A DNA stretch of 30,823 bases from RPRB01 sp035501615 (GCA_035501615.1 DATJVY010000055.1:1-30823); one strand, 5' to 3'. Shown: positions 14,401 through 22,643, counted from the first letter of the stretch. The notes: generated by a model not told the origin, from the sequence alone. Made by a program: numbers and translations.

Positions 14401-15733
14401 TCGGGAGACCGCGGTGCTAGCGGCGGTTCGGGGCCGGATGGAGGTTGTGGGACCAGTCACAGCCGTCGGCCTCGGCCTCGCCTTGGCGATTCCAGTCGAC
14501 GAGGTGACGCTCGCGCTCCATCAGCTCGAGTCAGAGGGACAGGTGCTCCGGGGAACCTTCCGGCCCGGAGCCGAAGAGTTGGAGTGGTGCGATCGTCGGC
14601 TTCTCCAGCGCATCCACCGCCTCACTGTCGGACGCCTGCGGCGCGAGATCGAGCCCCTCTCGGCTCAGGATTTCATGCGCTTCCTGTTCCGGTGGCACCA
14701 CCTCGACCCCGGTGACGCGCTCGGTGGGCAGGGGGGCCTTCTCCGAGCGGTGTCTTTGCTCGAGGGGTGGGAAGCGCCGGCCGCGGCGTGGGAACAGGTC
14801 CTCCTTCCGGCTCGCGTGCGGGGCAACCTCGCCGAGCTGCTCGAGCGGGGCTGCTGGTCAGGCGACATCGCGTGGGGGCGGCTGAGCCTACGCGAGCCGA
14901 GACCCGTCGGGCCGCGGCGCGGGGCGGAGGCCGAGCCAGTGGTCGCGCGAGGGGTTCGGCCCGGTCGGACCGCCACCTTGACGTTCGTCCGGCGTACCGA
15001 GCTGGAGACGCTGCTCTCGGCAGCCCGGCTCGAAGAGAGCGAGGGTTGGCCCGCCGGGCTCGGCGACCCGAGCCAGGCCGTGGCGGAGCTGCTCGCTCGG
15101 CGTGGAGCGTGCTTCTTTGCCGAGCTGGTCGCCGGCACGGGTCGGCCGGCCGAGGTCGTCGAGGACGCACTCTGGGACCTGCTCGGTCGAGGCCTGGTCA
15201 CGGCCGACGCGGTGGAGAACCTGAGGGTCCTTCTCAGTCCGAAGAGGCGCCGCCAGCAGAGGGCCACGAAGCGAGGCGGCCCTGGGCGATGGTCCCTGCT
15301 TCGGACCGAGCGCACGACCAGCGAAGCGGAGCGCCTGGAGTGCGTCGGGCGTCTGCTGCTGACGCGCTGGGGAGTGGTGTTCCGGGACCTCGCGGTCCGC
15401 GAGCCGCTGGCACCGCCCTGGAGAGAGCTCGTGCGCCACTACCGACGGCTCGAAGCCCGAGGCGAGGTGAGGGGTGGCAGGTTCCTGGCGGGAGTCGGCG
15501 GCGAACAGTTCGCACTGCCGGCATCGGTGGAGGTGGCGCGGACGATCCGGCGGTTGCGACCCTCGGGGCTGCGGATCGAGGTGGCTGCGGTTGATCCGTT
15601 GAACCTCACGGGCATCGTCACACCGGGACCCCGGGTGCCCGCCGTGCTCGGGCAGAAGGTGGTGTACCTGGACGGCATCCCTGAAACCGTCGGGGTTGCC
15701 GCGACGGAGCCGGACTCGGCGCTCGCCTCTTGA
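11417..15733 (+). CDS. lhr: Large Lhr-family ATP-dependent helicase
   Basis: A 1438-residue superfamily 2 helicase of the long Lhr type (E. coli Lhr is 1538). RecA domain 1: Walker A APTGSGKT (60-67), YVSPLKALGNDV, TTPESLYL, DEIH (185-188), LSAT (219-222). RecA domain 2: TLIFTNTRKLAERV, SAHHGSM, TASLELGIDIG and arginine-finger motif QRVGRAGHS near 373-381. The Lhr core follows, and the C-terminus ends in the typical DPLNLTGIVTPG...RVPA block. In E. coli the core unwinds DNA 3' to 5' and the C-terminal region has been linked to uracil-DNA glycosylase activity, so a DNA repair role is likely. ATG 11417 is chosen because homology begins soon after it. A REP copy is embedded in frame near residues 942-949, in what looks like a linker. 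LigD and mfd, also repair genes, lie in the window but not in one operon. Confidence 0.93.
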   Translation: MAAPQLPLQFASAAEAVEPALGDFHPLVQRWFRATLGEPSEPQRRGWPPIRAGEDVLIAAPTGSGKTLSAFLAALDRLLRLALEGRLEDRTSVVYVSPLKALGNDVQKNLLGPLEAIYDLAATAGLYPEPIRVQVRTGDTPASERAQMLRRPPHVLITTPESLYLVLTAARGRETLRQVDTVIVDEIHALARDKRGSHLALSLERLKAQGRRRPQLIGLSATQKPVATFASFLTGRPEGCTVVEVGHLRKWQLSLETPEDSLSAVATHEMWGQVYDRLVQLTSEHRTTLIFTNTRKLAERVAHDLGTRLGPGTVSAHHGSMARELRLAAEQKLKRGELRAMVATASLELGIDIGAVDLVVQLGSPRGIALFLQRVGRAGHSLRGVSKGILFALTRDELVECTALLRAVRDGELDAVRMPDAPLDVLAQQLVAACAVDAWDERALFALVRRAWPYRELPWEKYAQVLHMLSEGVSERRGRMRVHLHRDRVNHVLRARKGARLTALMNGGAIPDTFTYPVVAEPEGRQVGTLDEDFAVETMAGDVFLLGSTSWRVQGLRGGVVRVEDARGAPPSVPFWKGEAPSRTDELSREVGRLRDELLDHPAPGEWLARLGLGPRDADALGEYLRAGRQVLGGLPSTRQVIAERFFDEAGGMQLILHAPFGGRINRAWGLALRKRFCRTFDYELQAAATDDGILLSLGEQHSFPLADIFDFLHPDTVEAVLVQAVLQAPLFGTRFRWSATRALALSRYQSGGRVPPHLQRARAEDLLAAVFPAQVGCQDNHGGAEVELPEHPLVEEALSDCLTEALDVEGLKGVLRGLRAGEIRTLARDLPEPSPFAHALLNSQPYTFLDDAPLEERRARAVQVRRGLPAEDAAGLGALDASAIEQVVADARPLIRDAEELHDWLLAAVVVPIEGAPTHLLDELVASGRAARLSVRDEVLRNEVFGTSSGSSSGESAGRAFAICAERFVHVLALFPGGHVEPALRALPGDAPIDRETAVLAAVRGRMEVVGPVTAVGLGLALAIPVDEVTLALHQLESEGQVLRGTFRPGAEELEWCDRRLLQRIHRLTVGRLRREIEPLSAQDFMRFLFRWHHLDPGDALGGQGGLLRAVSLLEGWEAPAAAWEQVLLPARVRGNLAELLERGCWSGDIAWGRLSLREPRPVGPRRGAEAEPVVARGVRPGRTATLTFVRRTELETLLSAARLEESEGWPAGLGDPSQAVAELLARRGACFFAELVAGTGRPAEVVEDALWDLLGRGLVTADAVENLRVLLSPKRRRQQRATKRGGPGRWSLLRTERTTSEAERLECVGRLLLTRWGVVFRDLAVREPLAPPWRELVRHYRRLEARGEVRGGRFLAGVGGEQFALPASVEVARTIRRLRPSGLRIEVAAVDPLNLTGIVTPGPRVPAVLGQKVVYLDGIPETVGVAATEPDSALAS
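14240..14263 (+). repeat. REP palindrome inside the helicase coding sequence
   Basis: CGTAAC, GAGGTG, loop TTTGG, CACCTC, within the lhr gene and keeping its frame (adds RNEVFGTS). It is followed by a serine/glycine-rich stretch before the recognisable Lhr sequence resumes at GRAFAICAERF. A preceding GAGGTGCTT may be a partial second unit. Confidence 0.9.
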
Positions 15734-15742
15734 CGAACCGGA

Positions 15743-15794
15743 CGAGGTGCCACCGGACGAGGTGCCCGGACGAGGTGTCAAACACCTCGTTACG
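15743..15794 (-). repeat. REP cluster between lhr and the RAYT gene
   Basis: Two half-elements (GAGGTGCC at 15743 and 15758) precede a full copy at 15772-15794: GAGGTG, loop TCAAA, CACCTC, GTTACG. On the GTAAC-reading strand the loop-closing pair is T-A here, versus T-G in the other copies, so pairing is preserved. It begins about 10 bases after the helicase stop and ends about 60 before the transposase start. Confidence 0.85.
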
Positions 15795-15855
15795 CGTGCT
15801 CCCTCGATTCTGGCGCAGCTCCTGCTGAGGCGACCCCGCAGAAAGGGGAACGCCC

Positions 15856-16767
15856 ATGCCGAGAAACGTCCGGATGTTGCAACCTGCCGTAATCTATTTC
15901 GTGACCGCCCGCTGTCTTCAGCGTCGGTTCCTTCTCCGTCCGTCCAGCGAGACGAACGAAGTCCTCGGGGGTGTACTGGCCCGAGCTCTGCGACTCCACG
16001 ACGTGGAGCTCTTCGTCTTCCACTTCATGTCCAATCACGTGCACCTCGTCGTACGCGCCCCGAGAGGGAATCTGCCTCGATTCATGCAGTACCTGATGAC
16101 GAACATCTCCAAGAAGATCGGGCCGCTCGTCGGGTGGAGTGGTGCCTTCTGGCAGCGGAGGTACTCGGCCGAGCCAATTCTCGACGACGAGGCACTTCTC
16201 GGAAGGGTGCGCTACGTGCTCGCGCATGGGGTCAAGGAGGGCCTTGTTCGAACCTGCCTCGCCTGGCCGGGTCTGAGCAGCCTTCCGCTCTTGCTGGATG
16301 GTCAGCCAAGGACGTTCCGGTGGTTCAACTGGACGCGTCGCGCGAGCGGCAACGCTCGCCGCGAGAGGCGTCCGCGTCTCGATCCCCGATGGGCGGAAGC
16401 CGAGGAACTGCGCCTCACGAATCTTCCGCATCCTGCTCTGAAGCGCCCGGACACCCTCCGCCGGTTCCTGCGACGCGCCGTGCTGAGGATCGAGGAAGTC
16501 GGCTCGCGGCGATACCGGAGCGTGCTCGGAAGAACCGGGATCTTGAGGCAACGCCCTCACGCGAAGGCGGCCCCCGCCCAACGCAAGCCTCGTCCCCTTT
16601 GCCACGCCTCGATTCCCGGAATGCTCGAGGCGTTTCTCGAGCAGTACCGCCTCTTCGCGGAGGCCTTTCGTACGGCATCGGCCCGCTGGAGAAATGGAGA
16701 TCCCACGGCAGCATTTCCGGAGTGGGCAATCAAGCCGTTCATCTGGACTCGATCCGGATCGCCGTGA
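15856..16767 (+). CDS. REP-associated tyrosine transposase (RAYT), Y1/HUH superfamily
   Basis: A 303-residue protein with an IS200-like Y1 transposase domain in its first ~130 residues. The HUH metal motif is NHVHLV (H61, H63) within FVFHFMSNHVHLVVRAP. The catalytic tyrosine candidate is Y120 in GRVRYVLAHGVKEGLV, matching Y115 of E. coli TnpA-REP (VDYIYINPVKHGWV). GAFWQRRYSAEPI at 96-108 matches the conserved WxxRF/Y block. RAYTs are single-copy relatives of IS200/IS605 transposases that nick and join REP hairpins. The extra ~170 C-terminal residues (basic, RXXR-rich) resemble those of longer RAYT groups. The start at ATG 15856 has AAAGGGGA seven bases upstream. REP copies flank it on both sides, in the same orientation, and no IS-type long terminal repeat is seen. 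It appears intact. Confidence 0.88.
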   Translation: MPRNVRMLQPAVIYFVTARCLQRRFLLRPSSETNEVLGGVLARALRLHDVELFVFHFMSNHVHLVVRAPRGNLPRFMQYLMTNISKKIGPLVGWSGAFWQRRYSAEPILDDEALLGRVRYVLAHGVKEGLVRTCLAWPGLSSLPLLLDGQPRTFRWFNWTRRASGNARRERRPRLDPRWAEAEELRLTNLPHPALKRPDTLRRFLRRAVLRIEEVGSRRYRSVLGRTGILRQRPHAKAAPAQRKPRPLCHASIPGMLEAFLEQYRLFAEAFRTASARWRNGDPTAAFPEWAIKPFIWTRSGSP

Positions 16768-17082
16768 ATCACGAGCTCCGCCGCTGCGGCCGGCGATGAC
16801 GGTGCCCCTCCTCCGCAAGTCAGGATCGGTCGAGCAGCGACGGCGTTCAGGGACGCCAAGAACCGGATCGTGGCTTCCCCCGGGGCTGAACTCGGTTCAG
16901 TCTCCGGTGATGCGTCGGTGCCCCACGCGCGAGCACCAGAGGTGCCAGACACCTCATGAGAGGCACCTCATTTGAAACCTCGTTACGGGACACCTCGTTA
17001 CGGACAGAGGTGCCGGACAGAGGTGCCAGACACCTCGTTACGGGCGACCGGGTCCCACCGAACCCTCACTCCAGCCGCCGAC
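16768..17082. other. Intergenic region between the RAYT and response regulator genes
   Basis: The first ~170 bases hold nothing I recognise. The remainder (16939-17043) is a dense REP cluster. The flanking genes converge on this gap, so it should be a region of transcription termination. Confidence 0.55.
16939..17043 (-). repeat. REP cluster downstream of the RAYT gene
   Basis: It begins with a copy lacking the GTTACG flank (16939-16956: GAGGTG, CCAGA, CACCTC). Several half-elements follow: CACCTCA, two CCTCGTTACGG ends at about 16978 and 16993, and GAGGTGCCG near 17007. A full copy closes it at 17020-17043. The arrangement suggests repeated insertion or recombination within this site. Confidence 0.85.
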
Positions 17083-17442
17083 TCACGCGGCGTGGCGCTC
17101 GAGGATCTCCAGCAACTCCGAGGTCTCGAACGGCTTCTCCAGGACGGCGACGACCCCGGGGGTCTGCCGCAACTTCAGGACTGCTCGGTCCGCCGACATG
17201 AGGATCACCCGGTACCGACCCCCGTCGGGCCGCCCGCGCAGCGCCTCGAGAAACGACAGCCCATCCATCCCGGGCATCCGCAGATCCAGGAGTACGAGCA
17301 TGGGCGCGCCAGGCTGCTCCAGCACCCCCAGTGCCTCCCATGCATTCCGCAGCGGGGTCACGACATGCCCCTCCGCCTCGAGCAGCTCGACCATCGACTC
17401 TCGGATGTCTCGATCGTCCTCGACGAGAAGCACATCCACCAT
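17083..17442 (-). CDS. Single-domain response regulator (receiver only)
   Basis: A 119-residue CheY-like receiver with no output domain. The acidic pair is E8/D9/D10 (LLVEDDRDI), the phosphoacceptor D53 (LVLLDLRMPGMDG), the conserved Ser S83 (LMSAD) and Lys K103 (LEKPFE). The start at ATG 17442 follows AGGAG by five bases; longer frames run into the upstream spacer. Such proteins relay phosphate or switch a partner by protein contact. No histidine kinase lies in the window, so the cognate kinase must be elsewhere. It is the last of three minus-strand genes, 89 bases after the DUF420 gene, and may or may not share its transcript. Confidence 0.9.
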   Translation of the reverse strand: MVDVLLVEDDRDIRESMVELLEAEGHVVTPLRNAWEALGVLEQPGAPMLVLLDLRMPGMDGLSFLEALRGRPDGGRYRVILMSADRAVLKLRQTPGVVAVLEKPFETSELLEILERHAA

Positions 17443-17511
17443 GCACTCCTGGGTACCACGCTCTCCCGCCCCGCGCCCGGGCATCCCTGCCTGCCTCCAC
17501 CCGGAGGATGT

Positions 17512-17531
17512 GCCCGGTCGGAACACCGGGC
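17512..17531 (-). terminator. Stem-loop directly after the DUF420 gene
   Basis: GCCCGGT, six-base loop CGGAAC, ACCGGGC: a perfect 7-bp stem immediately past the minus-strand stop codon. No T-run follows, so it may be a weak terminator or an RNA-stabilising hairpin between this gene and the response regulator. Confidence 0.4.
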
Positions 17532-18098
<567 letters not shown>

Positions 18099-18171
18099 CC
18101 CGGGCCATGCCCCGTAGCACAGGACGGCACCTGGCGTTCACCGCGAGCCGCAGCCGGCGAGATGGCTCCAG

Positions 18172-20868
18172 TCAGGCCCGGAACTCCGGAAGCCGTTGTC
18201 CCCCGGCCAGCGCCGGTGCGAACAGGTCGCCCCGCGCGTGCAACCGGTCGGGAACGGTCCGGATGTTGAACTTGCGAGGATCGAGCCTCGCGTCGACCTC
18301 GTCCCACTCCAGCGGGGTGGACACGGGCGCGCCCTCCACGCCCCGGATCGAGTACGGGGCGACCATCGTCTTCAACCGCCCGTTCTGGAACGCGTCCAGA
18401 TAGAGCCGTCCGCGCCGCCGGTTCAGGGCCCTCTCCGTCGTGGCCAGCGTCGGGAACCGGGCCGCGAGCGCGCCCGCAACCGCCTCGGCGAACGCCAGCG
18501 CCTCGGCATGGGTGTGTCCGGGGCCGAGCGGGACGAAGACGTGGAGGCCTCGCTTGCCGGACGTCTTCGGAACCGAGAGCAGCTTCAGCTCGTCGAGGAG
18601 TCCCTTCAGCGCCTTGGCGAGCGGCGCGATCTGCGCCCAGCCCGGCTCGCCCGGATCGAAGTCGAACGCCACCCAGTCCGGGTTGTCCACCGTCGCGGCG
18701 CGACTCGACGTCATGTGCAGCGTGAGTGCGGACTGGTTCGCCAGCCAGGACACCGTCTCGGGTCGGTCCACCACGATGTGCTCCAGCGGGTGGTCGGCGT
18801 GCTGGACCGTCACTCGAGGAATCCACGGCGGGGCGGTGGTCGCTCCCTGACGGAAGATGCCCGGCTTGCCGATCCCCTGAGGCCACTGCTGCATCGACAA
18901 CGGGCGGCCCCGGAGCGCGGCGATGAGTCCCGGAGCCACCGCGTCGTCGTAGGCCCGGACGTCCGCCTTGGTGATCCCTGTCGCCGGGAAGAGGACCTTT
19001 TCCGGATGGGTGAGAGGAACCTGCGACGGAGGAGTCGCGGCAGCCGAGGTGGCGACCGGCACCGGCGCTCTCCTCGTCGCCTCATCGTCGGAGCGGTTCG
19101 AGTGCCACACCCCGAAGCCTTCCCGGGCCGTTCCTCCGAAGAATCCCGAGGGAGGGTCGGCGTCATCCCCCCCGACACCGCCACCCGAGCGGCCCTTTCG
19201 CGTCCGCTTCCCGACGGCCTGGGTCGAGCGAGAGGTGCGGCCCGTGCCGGTTCGCGCCCGGGCCGCCGAGACCGGACGCGCAGCGGCCCGTCGTCCGGTC
19301 CCACGCGTCTTCTTGCCCGCGGTCCTCGCTGCCGCTGGCGCGTCCTGGCCGATGTCGAGAGGCCCCTTGTCCTCGCGGAGACCCTGGAAGGAGGGGTGCC
19401 GGAGCTTCCCGTCGCGCGTCCACTCGGTGAACTGCAGCTCGGCCACGTGCCGCGGAGTCACCCAGTGGGCATCCCGCATCCGTGGGGCTTCCTCGATGGC
19501 TGGCCGCGGGACCTCGTCCTTCCGGAGCAGGGTGAGCAGCCGACGGCGCATCGCCCGGTCGAATCCCGTGCCGACCTTGCCCGCATAGACGAATCCCGAT
19601 CCGCGCCGCGTCGCGACCAGGAGCGCGCCGATCTCGGCGGCGCCGTTGGAGATGGGCGTCCAGCCGGCGATGACCAGCTCGTCCGTGCCGAGCACCTTCA
19701 GCTTGAGCCAGTCGGCGCTCCGGGTCCCGGTGTAGAGCGATCCGCGGCGCTTTGCGAGGAGCCCCTCCCAACCGTGCGTTCGAGCCTCGTCCAGCGCCGA
19801 CTTCACGTCACCGCGGACGCGCTCGGCGAGCTCGAGCGGGGGGTGGGTGTTGGCCATGACCGACTCGAGCAGCTCCCGCCGCTCCTCGAGCGGCCGGCCC
19901 CGCAGGTCCTGTCCGTCGAGCCACAGCAGGTCGAAGACCGCGTACCGGTGATCGGCCGACGGATCACCGAGCCGCTGGAACCGCGACACACCGGCCGCGT
20001 CGAGGGCCACGAGCTCGCCGTCGAGGACCGCCTCGCCCACGACGATCTGCGAGAGCGCCGGCAGCACCCAGGGGAACCGCGCTCCGAAGTCCAGGTCGTT
20101 CCGCGAGCGGACCGAGACCTTTCCTCCGGAGATCGCCGCCAGTGCGCGGTACCCGTCGTACTTCACCTCGTACACGTACTGTTCCGCCGGCGCGGCCGTG
20201 CCCTTGGAGAGGACGGCGAGCATCGGGGGCCAGACCCGTGACAGCAGCGTGTCCGGGTCCGGGTGGACGCCTCGCAGCTGCTGCTGTCGCTCGGGCCCGC
20301 GGGTGAGGCGGCGCCCGCTGACCACGGACTCGGGGCGTTCGGCCACGACGTCGAAGTCCGCGCGCTCGGTGCCGTCCTTGGCCTTGAAGAGGAGCCACTG
20401 GGCCTTCCCGCCCTGCGGCCGCGTTCGCACCAGGTGCCAGCCGCCCTCGAGCTTCTGGCCGTGGAACACGAGGTGGAGGTGGCCCTTGCGTCGTTGCTCC
20501 TGGACCTGGCCGGGGGGCACGCTGTCGTAGGTCCCCCGGTCCCAGACGATGCTGTCGCCGGCGCCGTACTCGCCGTCGGGGATGCGGCCCTCGAAGTCTC
20601 CGTAGGCGAGGGGGTGGTCCTCGGTCTCGACGGCGAGTCGCTTCTGGGCGGGGTCGTAGCTCGGGCCCTTGGGGCAGGCCCAGCTGGCCAGGACTCCATC
20701 GATCTCGAGCCTGATGTCGTAGTGGAGCCGGGTGGCATCGTGCTTGTGCACCATGAACCGGAGCGCGCCTGCCGGTGCGGGGGCGGGTCGTCCGGGCGCT
20801 GGCTCGGGGGTGACGGCGAAGTCGCGCTTCTTCCGGTAAGTCTCGAGGGGGTCGGGGCGGCGGGCCAT
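18172..20868 (-). CDS. ligD: Multifunctional DNA ligase D for non-homologous end joining
   Basis: An 898-residue protein with the order phosphoesterase - ligase - polymerase, as in Pseudomonas. The N-terminal 3'-phosphoesterase contains KHDATRLHYDIRLE (H43, H49, D51, R53). The ATP-dependent ligase has the nucleotidyl lysine K236 in YEVKYDGYRA, a later ELVIAGW block and an OB-fold region. A basic, low-complexity linker (about residues 525-610) leads to the primase/polymerase domain, which starts at LTHPEKVLFP and carries the metal-binding DFDPGE. Together these trim, fill and seal double-strand breaks, normally with Ku. No ku gene is visible here, so it must be elsewhere if present. The start at ATG 20868 has GAGG upstream and begins with the family-typical LETYRKKRDF. 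Length is in the normal range. Confidence 0.95.
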   Translation of the reverse strand: MARRPDPLETYRKKRDFAVTPEPAPGRPAPAPAGALRFMVHKHDATRLHYDIRLEIDGVLASWACPKGPSYDPAQKRLAVETEDHPLAYGDFEGRIPDGEYGAGDSIVWDRGTYDSVPPGQVQEQRRKGHLHLVFHGQKLEGGWHLVRTRPQGGKAQWLLFKAKDGTERADFDVVAERPESVVSGRRLTRGPERQQQLRGVHPDPDTLLSRVWPPMLAVLSKGTAAPAEQYVYEVKYDGYRALAAISGGKVSVRSRNDLDFGARFPWVLPALSQIVVGEAVLDGELVALDAAGVSRFQRLGDPSADHRYAVFDLLWLDGQDLRGRPLEERRELLESVMANTHPPLELAERVRGDVKSALDEARTHGWEGLLAKRRGSLYTGTRSADWLKLKVLGTDELVIAGWTPISNGAAEIGALLVATRRGSGFVYAGKVGTGFDRAMRRRLLTLLRKDEVPRPAIEEAPRMRDAHWVTPRHVAELQFTEWTRDGKLRHPSFQGLREDKGPLDIGQDAPAAARTAGKKTRGTGRRAAARPVSAARARTGTGRTSRSTQAVGKRTRKGRSGGGVGGDDADPPSGFFGGTAREGFGVWHSNRSDDEATRRAPVPVATSAAATPPSQVPLTHPEKVLFPATGITKADVRAYDDAVAPGLIAALRGRPLSMQQWPQGIGKPGIFRQGATTAPPWIPRVTVQHADHPLEHIVVDRPETVSWLANQSALTLHMTSSRAATVDNPDWVAFDFDPGEPGWAQIAPLAKALKGLLDELKLLSVPKTSGKRGLHVFVPLGPGHTHAEALAFAEAVAGALAARFPTLATTERALNRRRGRLYLDAFQNGRLKTMVAPYSIRGVEGAPVSTPLEWDEVDARLDPRKFNIRTVPDRLHARGDLFAPALAGGQRLPEFRA

Positions 20869-21006
20869 GGGTCCTCTACCAGGCGGGGAAGGTCAGCACG
20901 CCACCCCGGGCGACGCAAAGGCCCCGTTCCCTCCTCCGGCGAGGACCGGACGCCAGGCGAGCTCGGCCGTCACGAGGGCTTCACGAGCCGTCCGTAACGA
21001 CGTGTC

Positions 21007-21030
21007 CGTAACGAGGTGTCTGGCACCTCG
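21007..21030 (+). repeat. REP palindrome, full copy with partial neighbours
   Basis: CGTAAC, GAGGTG, loop TCTGG, CACCTCG. It is preceded by a decayed CGTAACGACGTGTC (20993-21006) and followed by a lone CACCTCGTTCGGG. Confidence 0.88.
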
Positions 21031-21113
21031 TTCGGGCACCTCGTTCGGGCCCGCCCTGCTCCTTCGTCGAACCCAGTGGAGACGTCCCCTCGAAGCACCG
21101 CGGCGGTCCGTCG

Positions 21114-21151
21114 GACTGGACCAGCTGTCCATCGAACTGGACAAGACAGTC
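21114..21151. promoter_or_regulatory. Candidate operator: CTGGAC direct repeat with internal dyad
   Basis: ACTGGAC occurs at 21115-21121 and again at 21136-21142, exactly 21 bp apart (two helical turns). Between them GTCCA (21127-21131) makes a dyad TGGAC-CAGCT-GTCCA with the first copy. GACTG and CAGTC bound the whole block. CTGGAC direct repeats are known from MocR-type GntR regulators such as TauR, but no such gene is in the window, so the regulator is unknown. Confidence 0.3.
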
Positions 21152-21171
21152 GGCGGCCTCCACGGGTGCGT

Positions 21172-21193
21172 GTAACGAGGTGTCTGGCACCTC
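21172..21193 (+). repeat. REP palindrome upstream of hutF
   Basis: GTAAC, GAGGTG, loop TCTGG, CACCTC. It lies about 75 bases upstream of the chosen hutF start. A frame open through this element is not taken as the gene start. Confidence 0.88.
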
Positions 21194-21266
21194 GAGAGGC
21201 GCCTCGAGACGGGCGCTGCCCCCTCGCTCCCGCCACGAGCGCGTTGCTAGGGTGACCGGGCCGCCC

Positions 21267-22643
21267 ATGGTTGCCCGCTGGCTCCAGCCCGAGGCCCTCG
21301 TCTGGGGGGGCCGCCTCCTGCGCGACGTTTCGCTCGCCGTCGCCGCGGACGGCACCTGCGAGACCACCGGCACCCCGCCTCCCGGCGCCGAGGTCGAGCG
21401 CCTCCCGGGCAAGCTGCTCCTCCCCGGCTTCGTCAACGCGCACAGCCACGCCTTCCAGCGACTCCTCCGCGGCCGCACCCAGGCTCCCGCCACCGGGCAC
21501 TCCACCCGCGACGACTTCTGGACCTGGCGCGAGACGATGTACCGGGCCGCCTCCGCGCTCGATCCCGAAGGTGTCGCCGTCGCGTCTCGTCAGTGCTTCG
21601 TGGAGATGGCACGGGCCGGCATCACCACTGTCGGTGAGTTCCACTACCTCCACCACACGCCCGACGGGCGCCCCTACGCCGACCCACTCGAGCTCGCGCT
21701 CCGGGTCATCTCCGCCGCCCGCGGCGTGGGCCTCCGCATCCATCTACTCCGCGTGGGCTATGCCCGCTCCGGGTTCAACACCCCGCCAGAGCCCCGGCAG
21801 CGCCGCTTCTACGACTCGGGCCCGGACACCTTCCTCGACGCGGTCGCGGCCCTCCAGCAGCGCGTGCGCTCGGACCCGCTGGTCACCGTGGGCGCAGCCC
21901 CGCACAGCGTCCGCGCCGTCCCGCGATCCTGGCTCGAGGCCCTGGCCCGCGCCCGTCCCTCCACCGTCCACATGCACGTCGCCGAGCAGCCCCGCGAGGT
22001 CGAATCCTGCCTGGCCGAGCACGGACGACGCCCGGTCGAGCTCCTCGACGACCTCGGCCTCCTCGACCAGCGCTTCACCGCCGTGCACGCGGTCCACCTC
22101 GCCCCCCACGAGGTCCCGCTCCTCGGCCGCTCCAGCGTCTGCGCCTGCCCGCTCACCGAGCGGGACCTCGGCGACGGAATTCTCCCTGCCGACGCGCTCG
22201 CCGCCGCCGGCACCACGCTCTGCATCGGCACCGACGGGCAGAGCGAGATCGATCCGCTCGGTGAGCTTCGCGCCCTGGAGGGAGACCTCCGCCTCCGGCG
22301 CGGCCGCCGCCTCGTCCTCCCCGCGAGCGGCGAGGGCCCCGACGCGCTCGCCCGCACCCTGCTCGACGTTGGCACGCACGGCGGAGCTCGGAGCCTCGGC
22401 CTCGACGGGGGCAGGCTCGCTCCACGGCTGCCAGCGGATCTCTGCGCGGTCGACCTCCGCCATCCGGCGCTGCTCGGCGCTCCAGCGGACGGGCTCCTGG
22501 CCGCGGTGGTGTTCTCTGCACCGGCCTCCGCGGTGACGGACACCTGGGTCCAGGGCCGGCGGGTGGTAGAGGACGGTCACCACCGCCTGGAAGAGGCCGC
22601 GGGCCGTGACTTCGAGGCGCTGTGCCGGAGGACGTTCGCGTGA
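21267..22643 (+). CDS. hutF: Formimidoylglutamate deiminase (HutF)
   Basis: A 458-residue amidohydrolase of the HutF type, which converts N-formimidoyl-L-glutamate to N-formyl-L-glutamate and ammonia in the five-step histidine degradation route. Visible landmarks: GFVNAHSHAFQR (metal histidines H59, H61), EFHYLHH, GAAPHSVRAV, HMHVAEQ (H237, E240), AVHAVHL (H274) and GTDGQSEIDPLGELR (D323). Length and motif order fit the family. ATG 21267 is chosen because the family sequence MVARWLQPEALV begins there; a GTG 15 bases upstream is an alternative, and still longer starts would translate a REP element. Its stop overlaps the next gene's GTG. No hutH, hutU, hutI or hutG is in the window. Confidence 0.9.
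   Translation: MVARWLQPEALVWGGRLLRDVSLAVAADGTCETTGTPPPGAEVERLPGKLLLPGFVNAHSHAFQRLLRGRTQAPATGHSTRDDFWTWRETMYRAASALDPEGVAVASRQCFVEMARAGITTVGEFHYLHHTPDGRPYADPLELALRVISAARGVGLRIHLLRVGYARSGFNTPPEPRQRRFYDSGPDTFLDAVAALQQRVRSDPLVTVGAAPHSVRAVPRSWLEALARARPSTVHMHVAEQPREVESCLAEHGRRPVELLDDLGLLDQRFTAVHAVHLAPHEVPLLGRSSVCACPLTERDLGDGILPADALAAAGTTLCIGTDGQSEIDPLGELRALEGDLRLRRGRRLVLPASGEGPDALARTLLDVGTHGGARSLGLDGGRLAPRLPADLCAVDLRHPALLGAPADGLLAAVVFSAPASAVTDTWVQGRRVVEDGHHRLEEAAGRDFEALCRRTFA

Larger units (their letters stand above)
20869..21266. other. Divergent promoter region between ligD and hutF
   Basis: The region holds two REP copies (21007 and 21172), partial flanks, and a candidate operator at 21114-21151. 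It separates divergently transcribed genes, so both promoters should lie here. I cannot place -35/-10 boxes with confidence. Confidence 0.55.

Noticed and set aside
15743..17043. A complete insertion sequence bounded by inverted repeats around the transposase
   Set aside because: The flanking palindromes have the same orientation and match dispersed single copies. There is no target duplication or second gene, so a RAYT with REPs fits better than an IS200/IS605 element.
21180..21266. N-terminal extension of HutF through the REP copy
   Set aside because: The extra residues come from the repeat and the HutF family begins at MVARW.
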